64,000 nt of DNA from Terriglobia bacterium (GCA_021325235.1 JAJPHN010000040.1:167039-231038), one strand, 5' to 3'. Counted from the stretch's first letter, positions 17,734 to 26,813 are shown. Program-made: numbers and translations. Notes: generated by a model from the sequence alone, not told the origin.

Positions 17734-18642
17734 CTAGTACGCCGGGTACGTCAGGCCTTCCTCGCGCAGCGCGGCGAGTGTCTCGGCTATCGGCAGCTTG
17801 CGCCCTTTCTTCGCGGCCAGCACCATACCCTGATCCGCCGGACTCTCCCCGAGGTACACATCGAACAGCGTGAACCATCGCGCCACCTCGTCCACCGGCT
17901 GCCGGAGCACCGTATTGGCATCGAGCAGCGGCACAATATACGGCAGCCCCTCAAATTCCGGCGCGTCACGCAGATCCGCTCCGAACAGCTCTTTGCTCTG
18001 CGCCAGAAAGCCGGCTTTGAGCGCGAAAGCACCGTCCAGCATGCCCTGCAGACTACTTTTCTCGATCAGCTCGCGCATCGCCGGATTCCGCAGCGCCCGC
18101 TTCGGAATCGCCACTTCCGGCGCCTTCGTGGCGGGGTCCGGCTTTACAAATATTGCTGTGAATCCGCCGTGTCCCAGAAAGAGTTCCCGCTGCTCTCTGC
18201 CGCGCCTATAAAGGAACCAGTAGCAGTAATTCGGCTTGCCTTCGCTATGGTCGTAGGCGCGCCGCCCTTCCTGCAGCTCCTTCACATACGCCATGTCCGG
18301 CAAGGCAGGCATCGCTTCTCCCGGCCTCCGGCTCAGCCCAAAAACCGGATTGAACTCCTTCGCCGTCTTGATGAACGGTTTGAGCAGATCCGGATGCAGC
18401 GCTTTCATCTGCAGAAACTGCTCACAGCAGAGTTCCTGCCGGGCCAACTTCTCTGCGAATACATCCAGAAAGCGCAGAATCCACATACGCTGCTTCTGCC
18501 GCATGGGAAACGAGCTCACCGGCATCCAGTACAGCTGGCAGACATCAAAGTCGGTCGCGCGCCGCCACGGCAGCAGATCGTGAGACTCGCTCGCCGGCGT
18601 CAGCCGCGTCCGTCTCGCTTTCAGTTCTGTCGTTTCGGGCAT
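17734..18642 (-). CDS. Conserved protein of unknown function, longer member of a tandem paralogue pair
   Basis: A 302-residue soluble protein of unknown function and the longer member of a tandem pair. Visible features are DFDVCQLYWMPVSSFPM near the N-terminus, a central EGKPNYCYWFLYRRG patch, and a C-terminal VARWFTLFDVYLGES segment shared with the downstream paralogue. No catalytic signature was recognised. The ribosome-binding site is weak. Neighbours upstream are a decayed gene fragment, a two-helix membrane protein and a spike-stalk-like protein, all on the same strand. Confidence 0.72.
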   Translation of the reverse strand: MPETTELKARRTRLTPASESHDLLPWRRATDFDVCQLYWMPVSSFPMRQKQRMWILRFLDVFAEKLARQELCCEQFLQMKALHPDLLKPFIKTAKEFNPVFGLSRRPGEAMPALPDMAYVKELQEGRRAYDHSEGKPNYCYWFLYRRGREQRELFLGHGGFTAIFVKPDPATKAPEVAIPKRALRNPAMRELIEKSSLQGMLDGAFALKAGFLAQSKELFGADLRDAPEFEGLPYIVPLLDANTVLRQPVDEVARWFTLFDVYLGESPADQGMVLAAKKGRKLPIAETLAALREEGLTYPAY

Positions 18643-18688
18643 GAGGTTCTATTTTCCACTCTGCTATCGCGAGCACGCTATATGCCGT

Positions 18689-18860
18689 TTAATCGCAGAG
18701 TGCAACACCACCAGCGGTCCGCACGCGCAAAAACCGATTGATTGCCTCGCAGGCCGGCCCGTATCGTATGTCTGTAAATGCAAAGCCTAGCGGATATAAC
18801 TCGCGGTCGTCCTTGCGCACCAGCACCAGCTGCTTCAGCATCTCGATCACGGCAAGCGGC
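18689..18860 (-). pseudogene. Remnant: duplicated C-terminus of the adjacent membrane protein
   Basis: In another minus-strand frame, running from the end of the membrane-protein gene to a stop at 18689, about 50 residues closely resemble that protein's C-terminus. LVLVRKDDRELYPL...FTDIR...CEAINRFL matches LVLVTKSDKEFVPF...YTDVR...RDAINQFL. The N-terminal membrane part is absent and no convincing start exists. This looks like a tandem duplicate that has lost its front half, though a programmed readthrough cannot be excluded. Confidence 0.6.
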
Positions 18861-19352
18861 TCAGTTTTCCGGGTGAGCGCCGAGAAACTGATTGATCGCA
18901 TCGCGCGCTTCATCGAGCCCGCGAACGTCAGTGTAGTCGCTGTTGAACGGAACGAATTCCTTGTCCGATTTGGTCACCAGCACCAGGCGTTTTCCGCCTC
19001 GAAAACCGACCTGCACGACGGCCGAAGCCGCGTCATCCAATCGCATCGTTCTTTCGAGTTTCGGTTTACCGAACCAATACTCAGTCGACTTCACCGCGTT
19101 CGAACTTCTCGAAAAATCCAGACGCCAGGAGCGCGCAAGAGCGGGAAAGTTGACAGCGAAAACGACTCCGCCAAACAGTACGACAAACAAGATCGGCGGT
19201 AGCCGATGCCACCCTCTCGACTTTATCTGTGAGAAAACGGCAAAACCAGCAAGTATGCAAAGGACCAGAATTGTTGTCCAGTAAAGGTGTTCCGGCGGTT
19301 GAAACACGGTCAGTTGATTTGGGCTGCGAACTTCGATCTGTACCGTCGGCAT
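18861..19352 (-). CDS. Small two-helix membrane protein of unknown function
   Basis: A 163-residue protein with two hydrophobic segments (about residues 24-42 and 52-70), then a soluble C-terminal domain of about 90 residues containing KRLVLVTKSDKEFVPF and EARDAINQFLG. The start follows the upstream stop almost directly (2 bp), so it is probably co-translated with the spike-stalk-like protein. Its C-terminal domain is repeated in degraded form just downstream. Function unknown; it could be a membrane partner or immunity-type protein for its neighbours. Confidence 0.7.
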   Translation of the reverse strand: MPTVQIEVRSPNQLTVFQPPEHLYWTTILVLCILAGFAVFSQIKSRGWHRLPPILFVVLFGGVVFAVNFPALARSWRLDFSRSSNAVKSTEYWFGKPKLERTMRLDDAASAVVQVGFRGGKRLVLVTKSDKEFVPFNSDYTDVRGLDEARDAINQFLGAHPEN

Positions 19353-19353
19353 C

Positions 19354-20070
19354 TCACATAAATTGGTTAACGCCGATTACCAGGATCTTCTGTGTGACCG
19401 CAACCTCGTGAACCATCGTGATAGACACCTCGGGCTGTATGGCCTCGATCTTGGCGTTGATCGCGCTCAGCTTGTTATCGAGTGCTTTCGCCTGGTTATC
19501 CCAATACGTCCAACTACCGGAAATACCCGTCGTCATTACGTAAACAGGCCGTACATCGGTGTACACGCCTACGAAACTCGAGAAGAGCTCCGAGTAAAAC
19601 ACCGTGATGTGGTGAAAATCCGCATGGAACCCGTGCTGCTCAATGAAGTTCTGGATCGAGTGCAGATACGTCACCGGCTCTTCTACGACCTGATTATCTT
19701 TGTGCTGAACCGTGTGCGTGCCCACGAACGTCTCGTCGGTCGGCCCAACATTCATCGTATGTGTCGCGCCGTACGTCGTCTCGCTGTAATTCCCGCCCGT
19801 CGTCTCCGTCTTATTCACGCCGACCTTCTCGATCTGGTTCTGCCCGATCTGGTGACTCCGGTTCTGCGTGATGCGCGTCGATTCGTTCCCGTTCAATTGC
19901 CGGTCGCGGTTGCCAAAGACGAGATTCGTGTCCACGCCGTTCGTACCCGCCAGCGCGCCCACACTCGCAATCGCGCCATAGCTCAACGAAGCCGGCGGCG
20001 CCAGATTCCTGTCCGTCACCGGATCCTTCACCACCGTTGCCGTCTTGTTCGCCGCGTCAAATACCGACAT
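19354..20070 (-). CDS. Protein with a VgrG/gp5-like beta-helix stalk segment
   Basis: A 238-residue protein. Residues about 60-125 are a run of short Asn/Thr/Gly-rich periods (NRSHQIGQNQIEKVGVNKTE, then GGNYSETTYGATHTMNVG). These resemble the triple-stranded beta-helix repeats of phage gp5 needles and VgrG C-termini. The C-terminal third has a hydrophobic patch, a helical stretch (ALDNKLSAINAKIEAI) and a valine-rich end. No gp27-like base, OB fold or PAAR partner is present. The ATG at 20070 is preferred over an upstream start because GGGAGCGAGG precedes it. The stalk resemblance is by eye and structural only. Confidence 0.65.
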   Translation of the reverse strand: MSVFDAANKTATVVKDPVTDRNLAPPASLSYGAIASVGALAGTNGVDTNLVFGNRDRQLNGNESTRITQNRSHQIGQNQIEKVGVNKTETTGGNYSETTYGATHTMNVGPTDETFVGTHTVQHKDNQVVEEPVTYLHSIQNFIEQHGFHADFHHITVFYSELFSSFVGVYTDVRPVYVMTTGISGSWTYWDNQAKALDNKLSAINAKIEAIQPEVSITMVHEVAVTQKILVIGVNQFM

Positions 20071-20127
20071 GTGCGCCTCGCTCCCAGTATCGTAAATACC
20101 TCGGAATCGGCACAATCGCCCGGAGTA

Positions 20128-20973
20128 CTAATTCATCAGCTCCGATAGCACGAACTCGCCCAGATTCGGATCGTCCCGGTATCCGGCGATCACCGGCACA
20201 TTCGCCAGCAGCCCGGAACCCACACCCGCGCCCTTGTCCAGAAACCGTGCGCCCGCCACCACCACCGCCATCGGCGGCACAATCAAACTCCCGCCCGGCG
20301 CGCTGCGATGCGTCTCCTTCCGCCGCGGATCGTACAGCACGCTCTGCCGCGTCAACACCACACCCGCCGCAATCACCGCCCCCGCGCTCACCAGCACGCC
20401 GTCATACACTCCCGACTGCCCGCCCAGAATCGCATCATCCCCGATGATCGTCGGCAGCATCTCAATCGGCTGCATCACACCGCCGATCTGCACGCCCGGG
20501 TTAATCGCGACACGCTTGCCGATTCGCGTGCACGCACCAATCGAGCAATGCGAATCGATCGTGCTCGCTTCATCCACATACACCCCGATGTTCACGAACG
20601 ACGGCGGCAGGCAAACCACACCGCGAGCGAGATAACAGCCATCGCGAATCGTGCTTCCGCCGGGAACCCGCACCGCCTCTTCGAGCGAAAAGCGGCGCAC
20701 CGGCATCGTGTCATATTCGAACGAGGTTGACTGGAGTTCCGCAGACGTATCGATCAGGTGCCCGAAACGTGCGTGCAGCACAATCCCCTTCCGCACCCAT
20801 CCGTTCACCTGCCATCTGCCATTGATCAGATCGACGGCACGTGCACGCCCCGCATTCAGCTCCGCACGAAAATCCGCCAGCAGTTCGACGATCGCGTCCG
20901 TGCGCCTGGCGTACGAGTCTTCAAAAACCTGTTCAATCCGGCTGCGCAGTTCCGAAAGCGCGATCTGTGGCAC
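20128..20973 (-). CDS. dapD: Tetrahydrodipicolinate N-succinyltransferase
   Basis: Catalyses succinyl-CoA-dependent acylation of tetrahydrodipicolinate in the succinylase branch of lysine and diaminopimelate synthesis, in the cytoplasm. At 281 residues it has the usual DapD length. It has an alpha-helical N-terminal domain, then a left-handed beta-helix with hexapeptide repeats (VNIGVYVDEASTIDSHCSIG, IGKRVAINPGVQIGG, AVIAAGVVL). No other lysine genes are adjacent. It is divergent from the exported-protein gene at 21040 with a 66-bp gap, and lies 57 bp upstream of the spike-stalk-like gene in the same direction. Confidence 0.92.
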   Translation of the reverse strand: MPQIALSELRSRIEQVFEDSYARRTDAIVELLADFRAELNAGRARAVDLINGRWQVNGWVRKGIVLHARFGHLIDTSAELQSTSFEYDTMPVRRFSLEEAVRVPGGSTIRDGCYLARGVVCLPPSFVNIGVYVDEASTIDSHCSIGACTRIGKRVAINPGVQIGGVMQPIEMLPTIIGDDAILGGQSGVYDGVLVSAGAVIAAGVVLTRQSVLYDPRRKETHRSAPGGSLIVPPMAVVVAGARFLDKGAGVGSGLLANVPVIAGYRDDPNLGEFVLSELMN

Positions 20974-21039
20974 GCAACTTATTGTGCCAACTCCGCCCGC
21001 GTCTGCCTTCTGCGATCGAAAAGCTTTAGGCTTTAAGAG

Positions 21040-21657
21040 TTGCCTCTCACCCTGGTTCTAATAAGATTCTCGACTCTGCTGGGTCTGTGCTCTCCCGCGC
21101 TCGCCGCCATGCCGGCTCCTGCCGCATGCACCGTGTCCGCCATTCAGCACGCCCGAGAAAACGCACAATCGGCCGGGCTACAGGACCCGTCCGCCGCCTG
21201 GCGCCTGCTGCGGCCGTATATCGCTCTACACTGCCTCAAAATCCTGTCTCCCCTTCATGCCTCCAGCCTTGCCACAGCGCGTGCATATGCCTGGCTGTTG
21301 AATGATGCATTTGTCTATTGGCAAAAGCTGCCTTTCGAAGCACCGGAGCGTTACGATGATCTGCTCTCATCCGAGGAGCATCCCGCGTGCTACGCCCTGC
21401 TCGTCCCGTTGGTCGATGAAGACGTTCATCCTCGAAAATGGCTGAGTCCGGCGCTGCAGCGCGCGCTCCTAACCAATATGGACGCCTGCGCAAGGCTTGT
21501 TCTTCGGTCGAATGCACCGGGGATAACACAAACGTCTGGGAGGCTTACCACAGTCAGGCGAACGCGTTCACGAGCCGTCCCTGCAACTTTGCCCTTGGCC
21601 AGCAGATCGACGCCCGGTCCTGTTAACGCCAGAAGCAAAAGCTATCACAGTTGCTGA
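21040..21657 (+). CDS. Exported protein of unknown function, possible C-terminal frameshift
   Basis: A TTG-initiated 205-residue reading frame with a signal peptide (about residues 1-28, ending in LAAMPAPA) and a helical body containing paired cysteines. From about residue 155 the translation becomes Arg/Ser/Thr-rich and unnatural. In the next frame a protein-like tail (DNTNVWEAYHSQANAF...) runs to a TAA at 21624-21626. A one-base shift near 21515 would explain both. Function unknown. It may be a genuine frameshift, a sequencing error, or an unrelated chance frame. Confidence 0.5.
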   Translation: MPLTLVLIRFSTLLGLCSPALAAMPAPAACTVSAIQHARENAQSAGLQDPSAAWRLLRPYIALHCLKILSPLHASSLATARAYAWLLNDAFVYWQKLPFEAPERYDDLLSSEEHPACYALLVPLVDEDVHPRKWLSPALQRALLTNMDACARLVLRSNAPGITQTSGRLTTVRRTRSRAVPATLPLASRSTPGPVNARSKSYHSC

Positions 21658-21680
21658 GATAGCTCACTGCGACGTGCCGT

Positions 21681-22166
21681 TTACGCGATCTCATCGGGCT
21701 CAACCCAGGCTGTGAACGCTGAGGGCAGCGTAAGGATCAGCAAAATTAGCCCGAACAACAGCGGCTTGCTGTATGGCGGGTGCGGAAGCCAAAAGTCCGC
21801 CTGTTGAGCTACGACATAGTAAATGCCTGCACCGCAGAGCAAGATCGTTATCGCGCGGTACGCGCGCACAAACGCCTGATAACGGACATAATTCTGACGC
21901 TCATCGCGGCTCGTCTCCAGTCTCGAATCTCCAGGAAATCCGTATTCCCGGGTCAGCTTTACGAGTGCCAGCCAGCATCCCCCCAAGATCAACCCTGCAA
22001 CGGCCGATCCCGCAAAATCGCACAGGAAGCGAAAACCGGAACTGATACGCGCATCGGCGGCAAGAGCGTACGTTACGACGTACCCGATGTATAGCGCGAC
22101 CACCATCCATCTCCGCTTAGATTGGGAATCGATCCTGATCCACAAAATCTTGGTGCCGGTGTCCAT
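21681..22166 (-). CDS. Four-helix membrane protein paired with an HTH regulator
   Basis: A 161-residue inner-membrane protein with four hydrophobic segments (about 20-37, 48-67, 103-122 and 132-152). A charged cytoplasmic loop between helices 2 and 3 carries SRLETSRDERQNYVRYQAF. Small membrane proteins with such a DERQ loop often follow a short Xre/Cro regulator, as here, with only 13 bp between the genes. The pair may sense an envelope condition or an intruding element, but no function is established from sequence. Confidence 0.72.
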   Translation of the reverse strand: MDTGTKILWIRIDSQSKRRWMVVALYIGYVVTYALAADARISSGFRFLCDFAGSAVAGLILGGCWLALVKLTREYGFPGDSRLETSRDERQNYVRYQAFVRAYRAITILLCGAGIYYVVAQQADFWLPHPPYSKPLLFGLILLILTLPSAFTAWVEPDEIA

Positions 22167-22179
22167 GCTTTAACCTCCA

Positions 22180-22437
22180 CTAGTACAACTCAGCGCTCAT
22201 TGGCCTGAAAGGCGTTCGCGAAAAAATAGCTTCCACAGGAACACCAAAGAACTCGCTCATTCGGAAGGCTAAGTCCAGGCTCGGATTATATTCCCCACGC
22301 TCGAGATAGCCGATCGTTTGATAGCTCACGTCAAGAGCCCGCGCCAGGTCCTGTCTGCTCAAATTCCGTTCAGCCCGCAGCACTGGAATCCGATTGTAAA
22401 GCTGGGTGCCGGATTCGGATTGCTTCGTCTGAGTCAT
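22180..22437 (-). CDS. Xre-family HTH transcriptional regulator (short)
   Basis: An 85-residue DNA-binding protein with one HTH_3 domain: RIPVLRAERNLSRQDLARAL, then VSYQTIGYLERGEYNPSLDL. The turn and recognition helix are intact. The C-terminus (VPVEAIFSRTPF) matches small YozG-like regulators. It is the first gene of a two-gene unit with the membrane protein and probably controls that unit through the palindrome just upstream. Confidence 0.85.
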   Translation of the reverse strand: MTQTKQSESGTQLYNRIPVLRAERNLSRQDLARALDVSYQTIGYLERGEYNPSLDLAFRMSEFFGVPVEAIFSRTPFRPMSAELY

Positions 22438-22450
22438 ATCCTATGATCAA

Positions 22451-22479
22451 TTTGTACAATGTATTATATGGAGTGTCAA
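22451..22479 (-). promoter_or_regulatory. Promoter and palindrome of the HTH/membrane-protein pair
   Basis: The minus strand has TTGACA (22474-22479) and TACAAA (22451-22456) at 17-bp spacing. The latter overlaps a perfect 8-bp palindrome TTGTACAA (22452-22459). A dimeric HTH protein bound there would cover the -10 box, consistent with autorepression. A second possible -10 (TATAAT, 22463-22468) lacks a matching -35. Confidence 0.5.
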
Positions 22480-22542
22480 CAGGCAAGATATAAAGAATTA
22501 TAAATTAGACACGCTGGTCCGGCGCTCGTACGGGAGTGAACG

Positions 22543-22577
22543 GAGCCTCGTGGCACGCTCCGGGGAGGCCGAGGCTC
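22543..22577. other. Inverted repeat downstream of the clpB 3'-end copy
   Basis: GAGCCTCG and CGAGGCTC form a perfect 8-bp stem around a 19-nt loop. It lies downstream, in the clpB reading direction, of the duplicated clpB end. It could be an old terminator or a recombination-related structure. There is no clear T-tract on the minus side. Confidence 0.35.
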
Positions 22578-22637
22578 ACTTTCCTAACTATCGAGCGCCA
22601 ATACTAAACGCCTCCATGGCGCCGCAGTTAGTCTCGC

Positions 22638-22866
22638 CTCACACCACCACCGGTTCCGCCTTCTTGCCCGCGCTAATCTCAAACGTCAGATCATTCCCCT
22701 TCGGATCCGCATCGAGCCGGACCGTATATCCGTCCCGCACTTCCCCGCCGAGAATCTTCTTCGCCAGCGGCGTCTCCACTCCCCGCTGAATCGCACGCTT
22801 CAACGGCCGCGCTCCATACACCGGGTCGTAGCCTTCCCGCACCAGCCGCGTCCGCGCCGCATCCGT
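22638..22866 (-). pseudogene. Truncated duplicate of the clpB 3' end
   Basis: These 229 bp match 26871-27099 (the last part of clpB) with about ten mismatches by eye. The encoded tail ([20 protein letters not shown] through the stop) differs from ClpB at only a handful of positions. The copy has no promoter or upstream ClpB domains and ends abruptly at 22866, 59 bp before the TolB/TPR gene. It has the same orientation as clpB. It is a non-functional duplicate marking one edge of a 4.2-kb insertion or duplication. Confidence 0.92.
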
Positions 22867-22924
22867 ACCACTCGGATCCTTGCTGGGTCCCCTTAAACTG
22901 CCCGCTCGAGTGTTGCGCCATATA

Positions 22925-24718
22925 ATGTCTGCACAGCATATGCTCGCGCCTTCTCCTGCCGACCGGAGAAAAATGCTGGAACGTATCCTGGCCAGCCGCG
23001 CGTTTTCTCGAGCCGAACAGTTACGGCGTCTGCTGGCCTATGTTGTCGACGCCACCCTTGACGGACGCGAAGACACTCTGAAAGAGACTGTGCTCGGAGT
23101 CGACTTGTTTGGCCTTTCGGCGGACTTCGACCCCAAAAGCGATCCGGTGGTACGCATGGCAATGCGGCGGCTCCGGGATCGGCTCCGTCAATATTACAGC
23201 AATGAGGGCGCAGCAGACTTCATCGTGATCTCTCTCGAACCGGGCTCCTACGTGCCTCGCTTCGGACCGCGGAGCAGCCTTGAGCAGCCGCGGGTTCCGA
23301 TCGCGGTGCTCCCCCTCGAGAGTTCCACAGCGAAAAGCGAAGACGTAGAAGCCGCGGGACTCGTGAGGGACGCGCTCCTCTCGAGACTAGCCCAAAACAC
23401 GTCCTTCCGTTTGGTAGCGAATGAGTGGCTCCCTTCCAGGCACGACTTGCACTCAGATGTCATCCGGATCGGGCGGCGTTTGCAAGTACGCTTCCTGGTA
23501 CGCGGCGCCTGCCTTTCCAATGGCGGCAAGATCCGGGTCAGCACGGAACTCGTTCGTACGGACGATGGCGAATCCCTCTGGTCCGGAGATCATGAGCAGG
23601 ATCTTTTGGACGAAATCTGGACGGTTCAGAACGAGATCGCTGGCCAGCTGGAGAAGCACGCGCTCGAAGCGTCCGGCCGTCCGTCCCGTCCCGTACTTGA
23701 TTCGAGAGTCGAACCAGGCATTTATCGCCTGATGGTGCAGGGTAGATATTACCTGAACCAGAACAGCCGGGAGGCTTTCAAAAAGAGTGAAAGCTGCTTT
23801 CTGAAGATCCTGGAAAAACAGCCTGCCTCGTCGAAGGCTTGGGCTGGGTTATCCATAGCGCAGAGCCTGATGACGACGTATCACATGCTGCCGGTTGTTG
23901 AGGGATGGCACAAGGCGCGCTTGTCCGCTGAAAAGTCCATTGCCTGCGACCCCACCGCCGCTGAGGGATACACGGGCATGGGTCTGTTGGCTGGCATGGG
24001 CGACTTTCAGCCAGCACTCGCGGGACAGTACTTCGAGCGCGCGCTGGCCGTAAATCCAGAAGATCACTCCAGCCGGGTGCTCCATGCGATGATCTGCCGG
24101 GCGCCTCTGGGCCAATTGCAAGAAGCTGAAGACCAGTTGGAAATCGTGCTGACAAGCGACCCACTCAATCCAAAAGCTCTGCAGATGATGGCGTCGGTTC
24201 TGCATTTTCAACGGCGCTACCAGCTGGCCGCCGATGTGGCGCTGTCGGCGCTCGATATCATGCCGGACAGCCTCATAGCCTCCTTCACGCTGGCCAATGC
24301 TTACGACCGCCTGGGACGCGAGGGCGAAGCGCTGAATATGTTCCGCAAATGCGAAGAACGGATGCCCTTCATGCGAGTCCTGAAATGGCCGGCCGTGCTG
24401 GCCGCCATCTACAAGGGGCGAACAAAGTGGGTGCGGCCCTCCTTATTAGCTGCTGCGAAATCGCTTCAGTCTTCCGCGCGTGCTCCTTCCGCCATGTTGG
24501 CTCAGTTGTTGATTCGGCTGGGGGAGCACGAGCGCGCCATATTCTGGATCGAGCGTGCTTTCAGAGAGCGAGCCATCGGCACGCTGTACCTGGCCGTCGA
24601 TCCGGCCTTCGATCCGGTTCGGTCAGACCCGCGCTGCAGGCGGTTGATAGAAAGTATTCAACGCCCCGCCGATGAAGCGATGCCGACGGCCTCAGAGTTA
24701 GTGCTGAGCAGACCGTAA
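22925..24718 (+). CDS. TolB/TPR-type regulator-like protein
   Basis: A protein of about 597 residues. The N-terminal region (about 5-105) contains [18 protein letters not shown] and [20 protein letters not shown], a winged-helix-like module found at the front of many TolB/TPR proteins in Acidobacteriota and rhizobia. A TolB/FlgO-like domain follows ([11 protein letters not shown]...[12 protein letters not shown]), then TPR-like helical repeats over about 260-560. No kinase or cyclase domain is present. The ATG at 22925 is uncertain: TATAAT overlaps it and no Shine-Dalgarno is visible; 22880 and 22937 are alternatives. It is upstream of, and co-oriented with, the sulfatase and may regulate it. 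Confidence 0.75.
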   Translation: MSAQHMLAPSPADRRKMLERILASRAFSRAEQLRRLLAYVVDATLDGREDTLKETVLGVDLFGLSADFDPKSDPVVRMAMRRLRDRLRQYYSNEGAADFIVISLEPGSYVPRFGPRSSLEQPRVPIAVLPLESSTAKSEDVEAAGLVRDALLSRLAQNTSFRLVANEWLPSRHDLHSDVIRIGRRLQVRFLVRGACLSNGGKIRVSTELVRTDDGESLWSGDHEQDLLDEIWTVQNEIAGQLEKHALEASGRPSRPVLDSRVEPGIYRLMVQGRYYLNQNSREAFKKSESCFLKILEKQPASSKAWAGLSIAQSLMTTYHMLPVVEGWHKARLSAEKSIACDPTAAEGYTGMGLLAGMGDFQPALAGQYFERALAVNPEDHSSRVLHAMICRAPLGQLQEAEDQLEIVLTSDPLNPKALQMMASVLHFQRRYQLAADVALSALDIMPDSLIASFTLANAYDRLGREGEALNMFRKCEERMPFMRVLKWPAVLAAIYKGRTKWVRPSLLAAAKSLQSSARAPSAMLAQLLIRLGEHERAIFWIERAFRERAIGTLYLAVDPAFDPVRSDPRCRRLIESIQRPADEAMPTASELVLSRP

Positions 24719-24789
24719 CGTCGTTTGTTATTTCATCTCACCTCACCTGCTTCGAGCTTATTCCCGATTTCGCTCCCCGGAACACTCGA

Positions 24790-24808
24790 GGGGTAAACTG
24801 ATTACCCC
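24790..24808. promoter_or_regulatory. Inverted repeat upstream of the sulfatase gene
   Basis: GGGGTAA and TTACCCC form a perfect 7-bp inverted repeat with a 5-nt centre, 52 bp before the sulfatase start. It may be an operator or a weak attenuator hairpin for the regulator/sulfatase pair. No T-tract follows. Confidence 0.4.
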
Positions 24809-24860
24809 CGAAGTATTCCGTTGCGTGCGCTTCCAGCCCTAACCTGAGCTTGGAGCAAAT

Positions 24861-26813
24861 ATGAAACGCAGAGATTTTTTGAAGTCGACGGGCGCCGTCA
24901 CAGGCGGAATGCTGGCCGGGCTTCGCACAATGAAGGCAAGCAATGACGATGCCGTGGCCGGTCCACAACCGAATATCCTGTTCATTTTGGTAGATGAGCT
25001 ACGCTATCCGACCGTGTTCCCACAAGGCATCAGCGATGCAGGACAATTCCTGGCAAGGTTTATGCCCAACCTGCACAAGCTGTGGCAGGCAGGCGTGAAG
25101 TTCGGAAACTACTACACCGCGGCCAACGCCTGTACGCCCGCGCGAGGAACGCTGATTACCGGATTGTATTCACAGCAGAACTGGCTCATCACAACTATCC
25201 TTTCTAAACCAAACCCGAACCCGGCGCTTGCGGCGCTGCAACCGGCTCTGAATCACCACTTCCCGACCTACGGCAAATTGCTGCGCGCTGCCGGCTACAG
25301 TACACCGTATTTCGGAAAATGGCACGTCTCCATCCCATTGCAAACGTCTCCGTTTCCCTGGCAGCCCACGGGACTCGACAACTATGGTTTTGATTACTAC
25401 ACCTATCCCGACCCAACCGGCAGCAACCTCCAGGGTGCTTATGGCGACGACTTCATCCAGAACCCGGGACCGGGCCAAATGTATCTCAGCGATGTGGACA
25501 CGACGAATGCAGCGGTAGACTTTCTCCAAAAGCGGATACCCAATGAAAAGCCCTGGTGTCTCACCGTGAGCTTGATCAATCCGCATGACAGAGAATTCTT
25601 CCCGGCCGGAACGGAATTCAAAACAGTAAGTAACTTGTTCGAGGATGAGGCGCCGGCAAACGGAAATCTGCAGCCACTGACGAATTACGCAGATAAATCA
25701 CTCGTTCCGTGGGAAGACAATGCGTTGCGAGCCCCCGCCTCTTACGGCTATCCGGCCGTGCCGCCCAACTGGGAATCGTCAGACCGCTTGAAAGAGCAAG
25801 GCAAACCCAATACCCAGTTGTTTATCAAGGAATTTCAACAGTTGGTTTGGGGAGGAGTGACCGACGATCCCGCGCGGACGACACCCGCCGACCGGACTGT
25901 CGATCCATATCCCGCTGAAGACCTTGGCTTCGGCGTCGCCAAAATGGAATACACCTATTGGCAGCGTGGGCTCGACAGCTACACCCAGATCATGGGAGTT
26001 GTCGATGTGCAGATCGGGCGCGTTCTCGATGCGCTGAATTCTCTTCCCAGCAGCATTGTAGAAAATACCGTCGTCGTCTTCACCTCGGATCACGGCGAGT
26101 ATGCAGGCGCGCATGGTTTGTTGCAGGGCAAACTAGGTACGGTTTATGAGGAAGCCTGGCGTATTCCTCTGATCGTTTTTGATCCCAGCCAGCGCTTCAC
26201 GGCGGATGTCGATGCCATCCGGACAGGGCTTGCTTCTTCAGTAGATCTCTTGCCCTTGTTGGTGAGCATCGGTAATAACGGCACGCGGAGCTGGATGCAG
26301 GGATACCTCGCGGATATTTACGGCAGGCGATTGGACATGATCTCGATGTTGCGGTCTGCTGCCGCACCCGGGCGTCCGTACGTGCTCTATGCCACGGACG
26401 AAATCGCTCCTAAGTTTTTCAATTTCAATCAATGTCCCACGCACGTTTTGGGAATACGAACGCCTGACAGCAAACTGGGTGTGTACGCGGACTGGTTCCC
26501 GGCTACGAGCGCCATCAACCGGCGCAAGACTCAGTTAGAGTTTTACGATTACTCAACCAGTTCCGGGCAACTCGAACTGGATAACGCGGCCCAAAGCGAT
26601 CCTCGTGTGGAGAAGATGTATCATCACCTGCTGAACCATGTCATTCCCCAGGAGCTACAGGCCCTGCTGCCGCCCCCACTTGTTCGCGAGCAGGAAAAAT
26701 CAAAGCTGGCGCACCTGGCGTATCGCGCCTTCATCGATAATCTGCCGCTGGACGTCTTCCGGGCAAAACAGCAGGGCCTGACCAACATACTCGGCTATGG
26801 AGCCGACTTTTAG
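24861..26813 (+). CDS. Tat-exported sulfatase (arylsulfatase family)
   Basis: A 650-residue alkaline-phosphatase-superfamily sulfatase that should hydrolyse sulfate esters outside the cytoplasm. The N-terminus MKRRDFLKSTGAVTGG is a twin-arginine signal. PNILFILVDELR near residue 35 supplies metal ligands. The active-site motif CTPAR near 92, in the form CxPxR, has the Cys that is converted to formylglycine. TSDHGEYAGAHG near 415 carries further metal ligands. No formylglycine-generating enzyme or maturase is nearby. The C-terminus lies 58 bp from the convergent clpB stop. The substrate (sulfated glycan or other) is unknown. Confidence 0.9.
   Translation: MKRRDFLKSTGAVTGGMLAGLRTMKASNDDAVAGPQPNILFILVDELRYPTVFPQGISDAGQFLARFMPNLHKLWQAGVKFGNYYTAANACTPARGTLITGLYSQQNWLITTILSKPNPNPALAALQPALNHHFPTYGKLLRAAGYSTPYFGKWHVSIPLQTSPFPWQPTGLDNYGFDYYTYPDPTGSNLQGAYGDDFIQNPGPGQMYLSDVDTTNAAVDFLQKRIPNEKPWCLTVSLINPHDREFFPAGTEFKTVSNLFEDEAPANGNLQPLTNYADKSLVPWEDNALRAPASYGYPAVPPNWESSDRLKEQGKPNTQLFIKEFQQLVWGGVTDDPARTTPADRTVDPYPAEDLGFGVAKMEYTYWQRGLDSYTQIMGVVDVQIGRVLDALNSLPSSIVENTVVVFTSDHGEYAGAHGLLQGKLGTVYEEAWRIPLIVFDPSQRFTADVDAIRTGLASSVDLLPLLVSIGNNGTRSWMQGYLADIYGRRLDMISMLRSAAAPGRPYVLYATDEIAPKFFNFNQCPTHVLGIRTPDSKLGVYADWFPATSAINRRKTQLEFYDYSTSSGQLELDNAAQSDPRVEKMYHHLLNHVIPQELQALLPPPLVREQEKSKLAHLAYRAFIDNLPLDVFRAKQQGLTNILGYGADF

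Noticed and set aside
18861..20070. Type VI secretion or eCIS locus
   Set aside because: Only a stalk-like repeat segment is present; there is no sheath, baseplate, Hcp, ClpV or PAAR gene nearby.
22463..22468. TATAAT as the -10 box for the HTH gene with TTGACA as the -35
   Set aside because: The two are only 5 bp apart; the TACAAA at 17-bp spacing is more likely.
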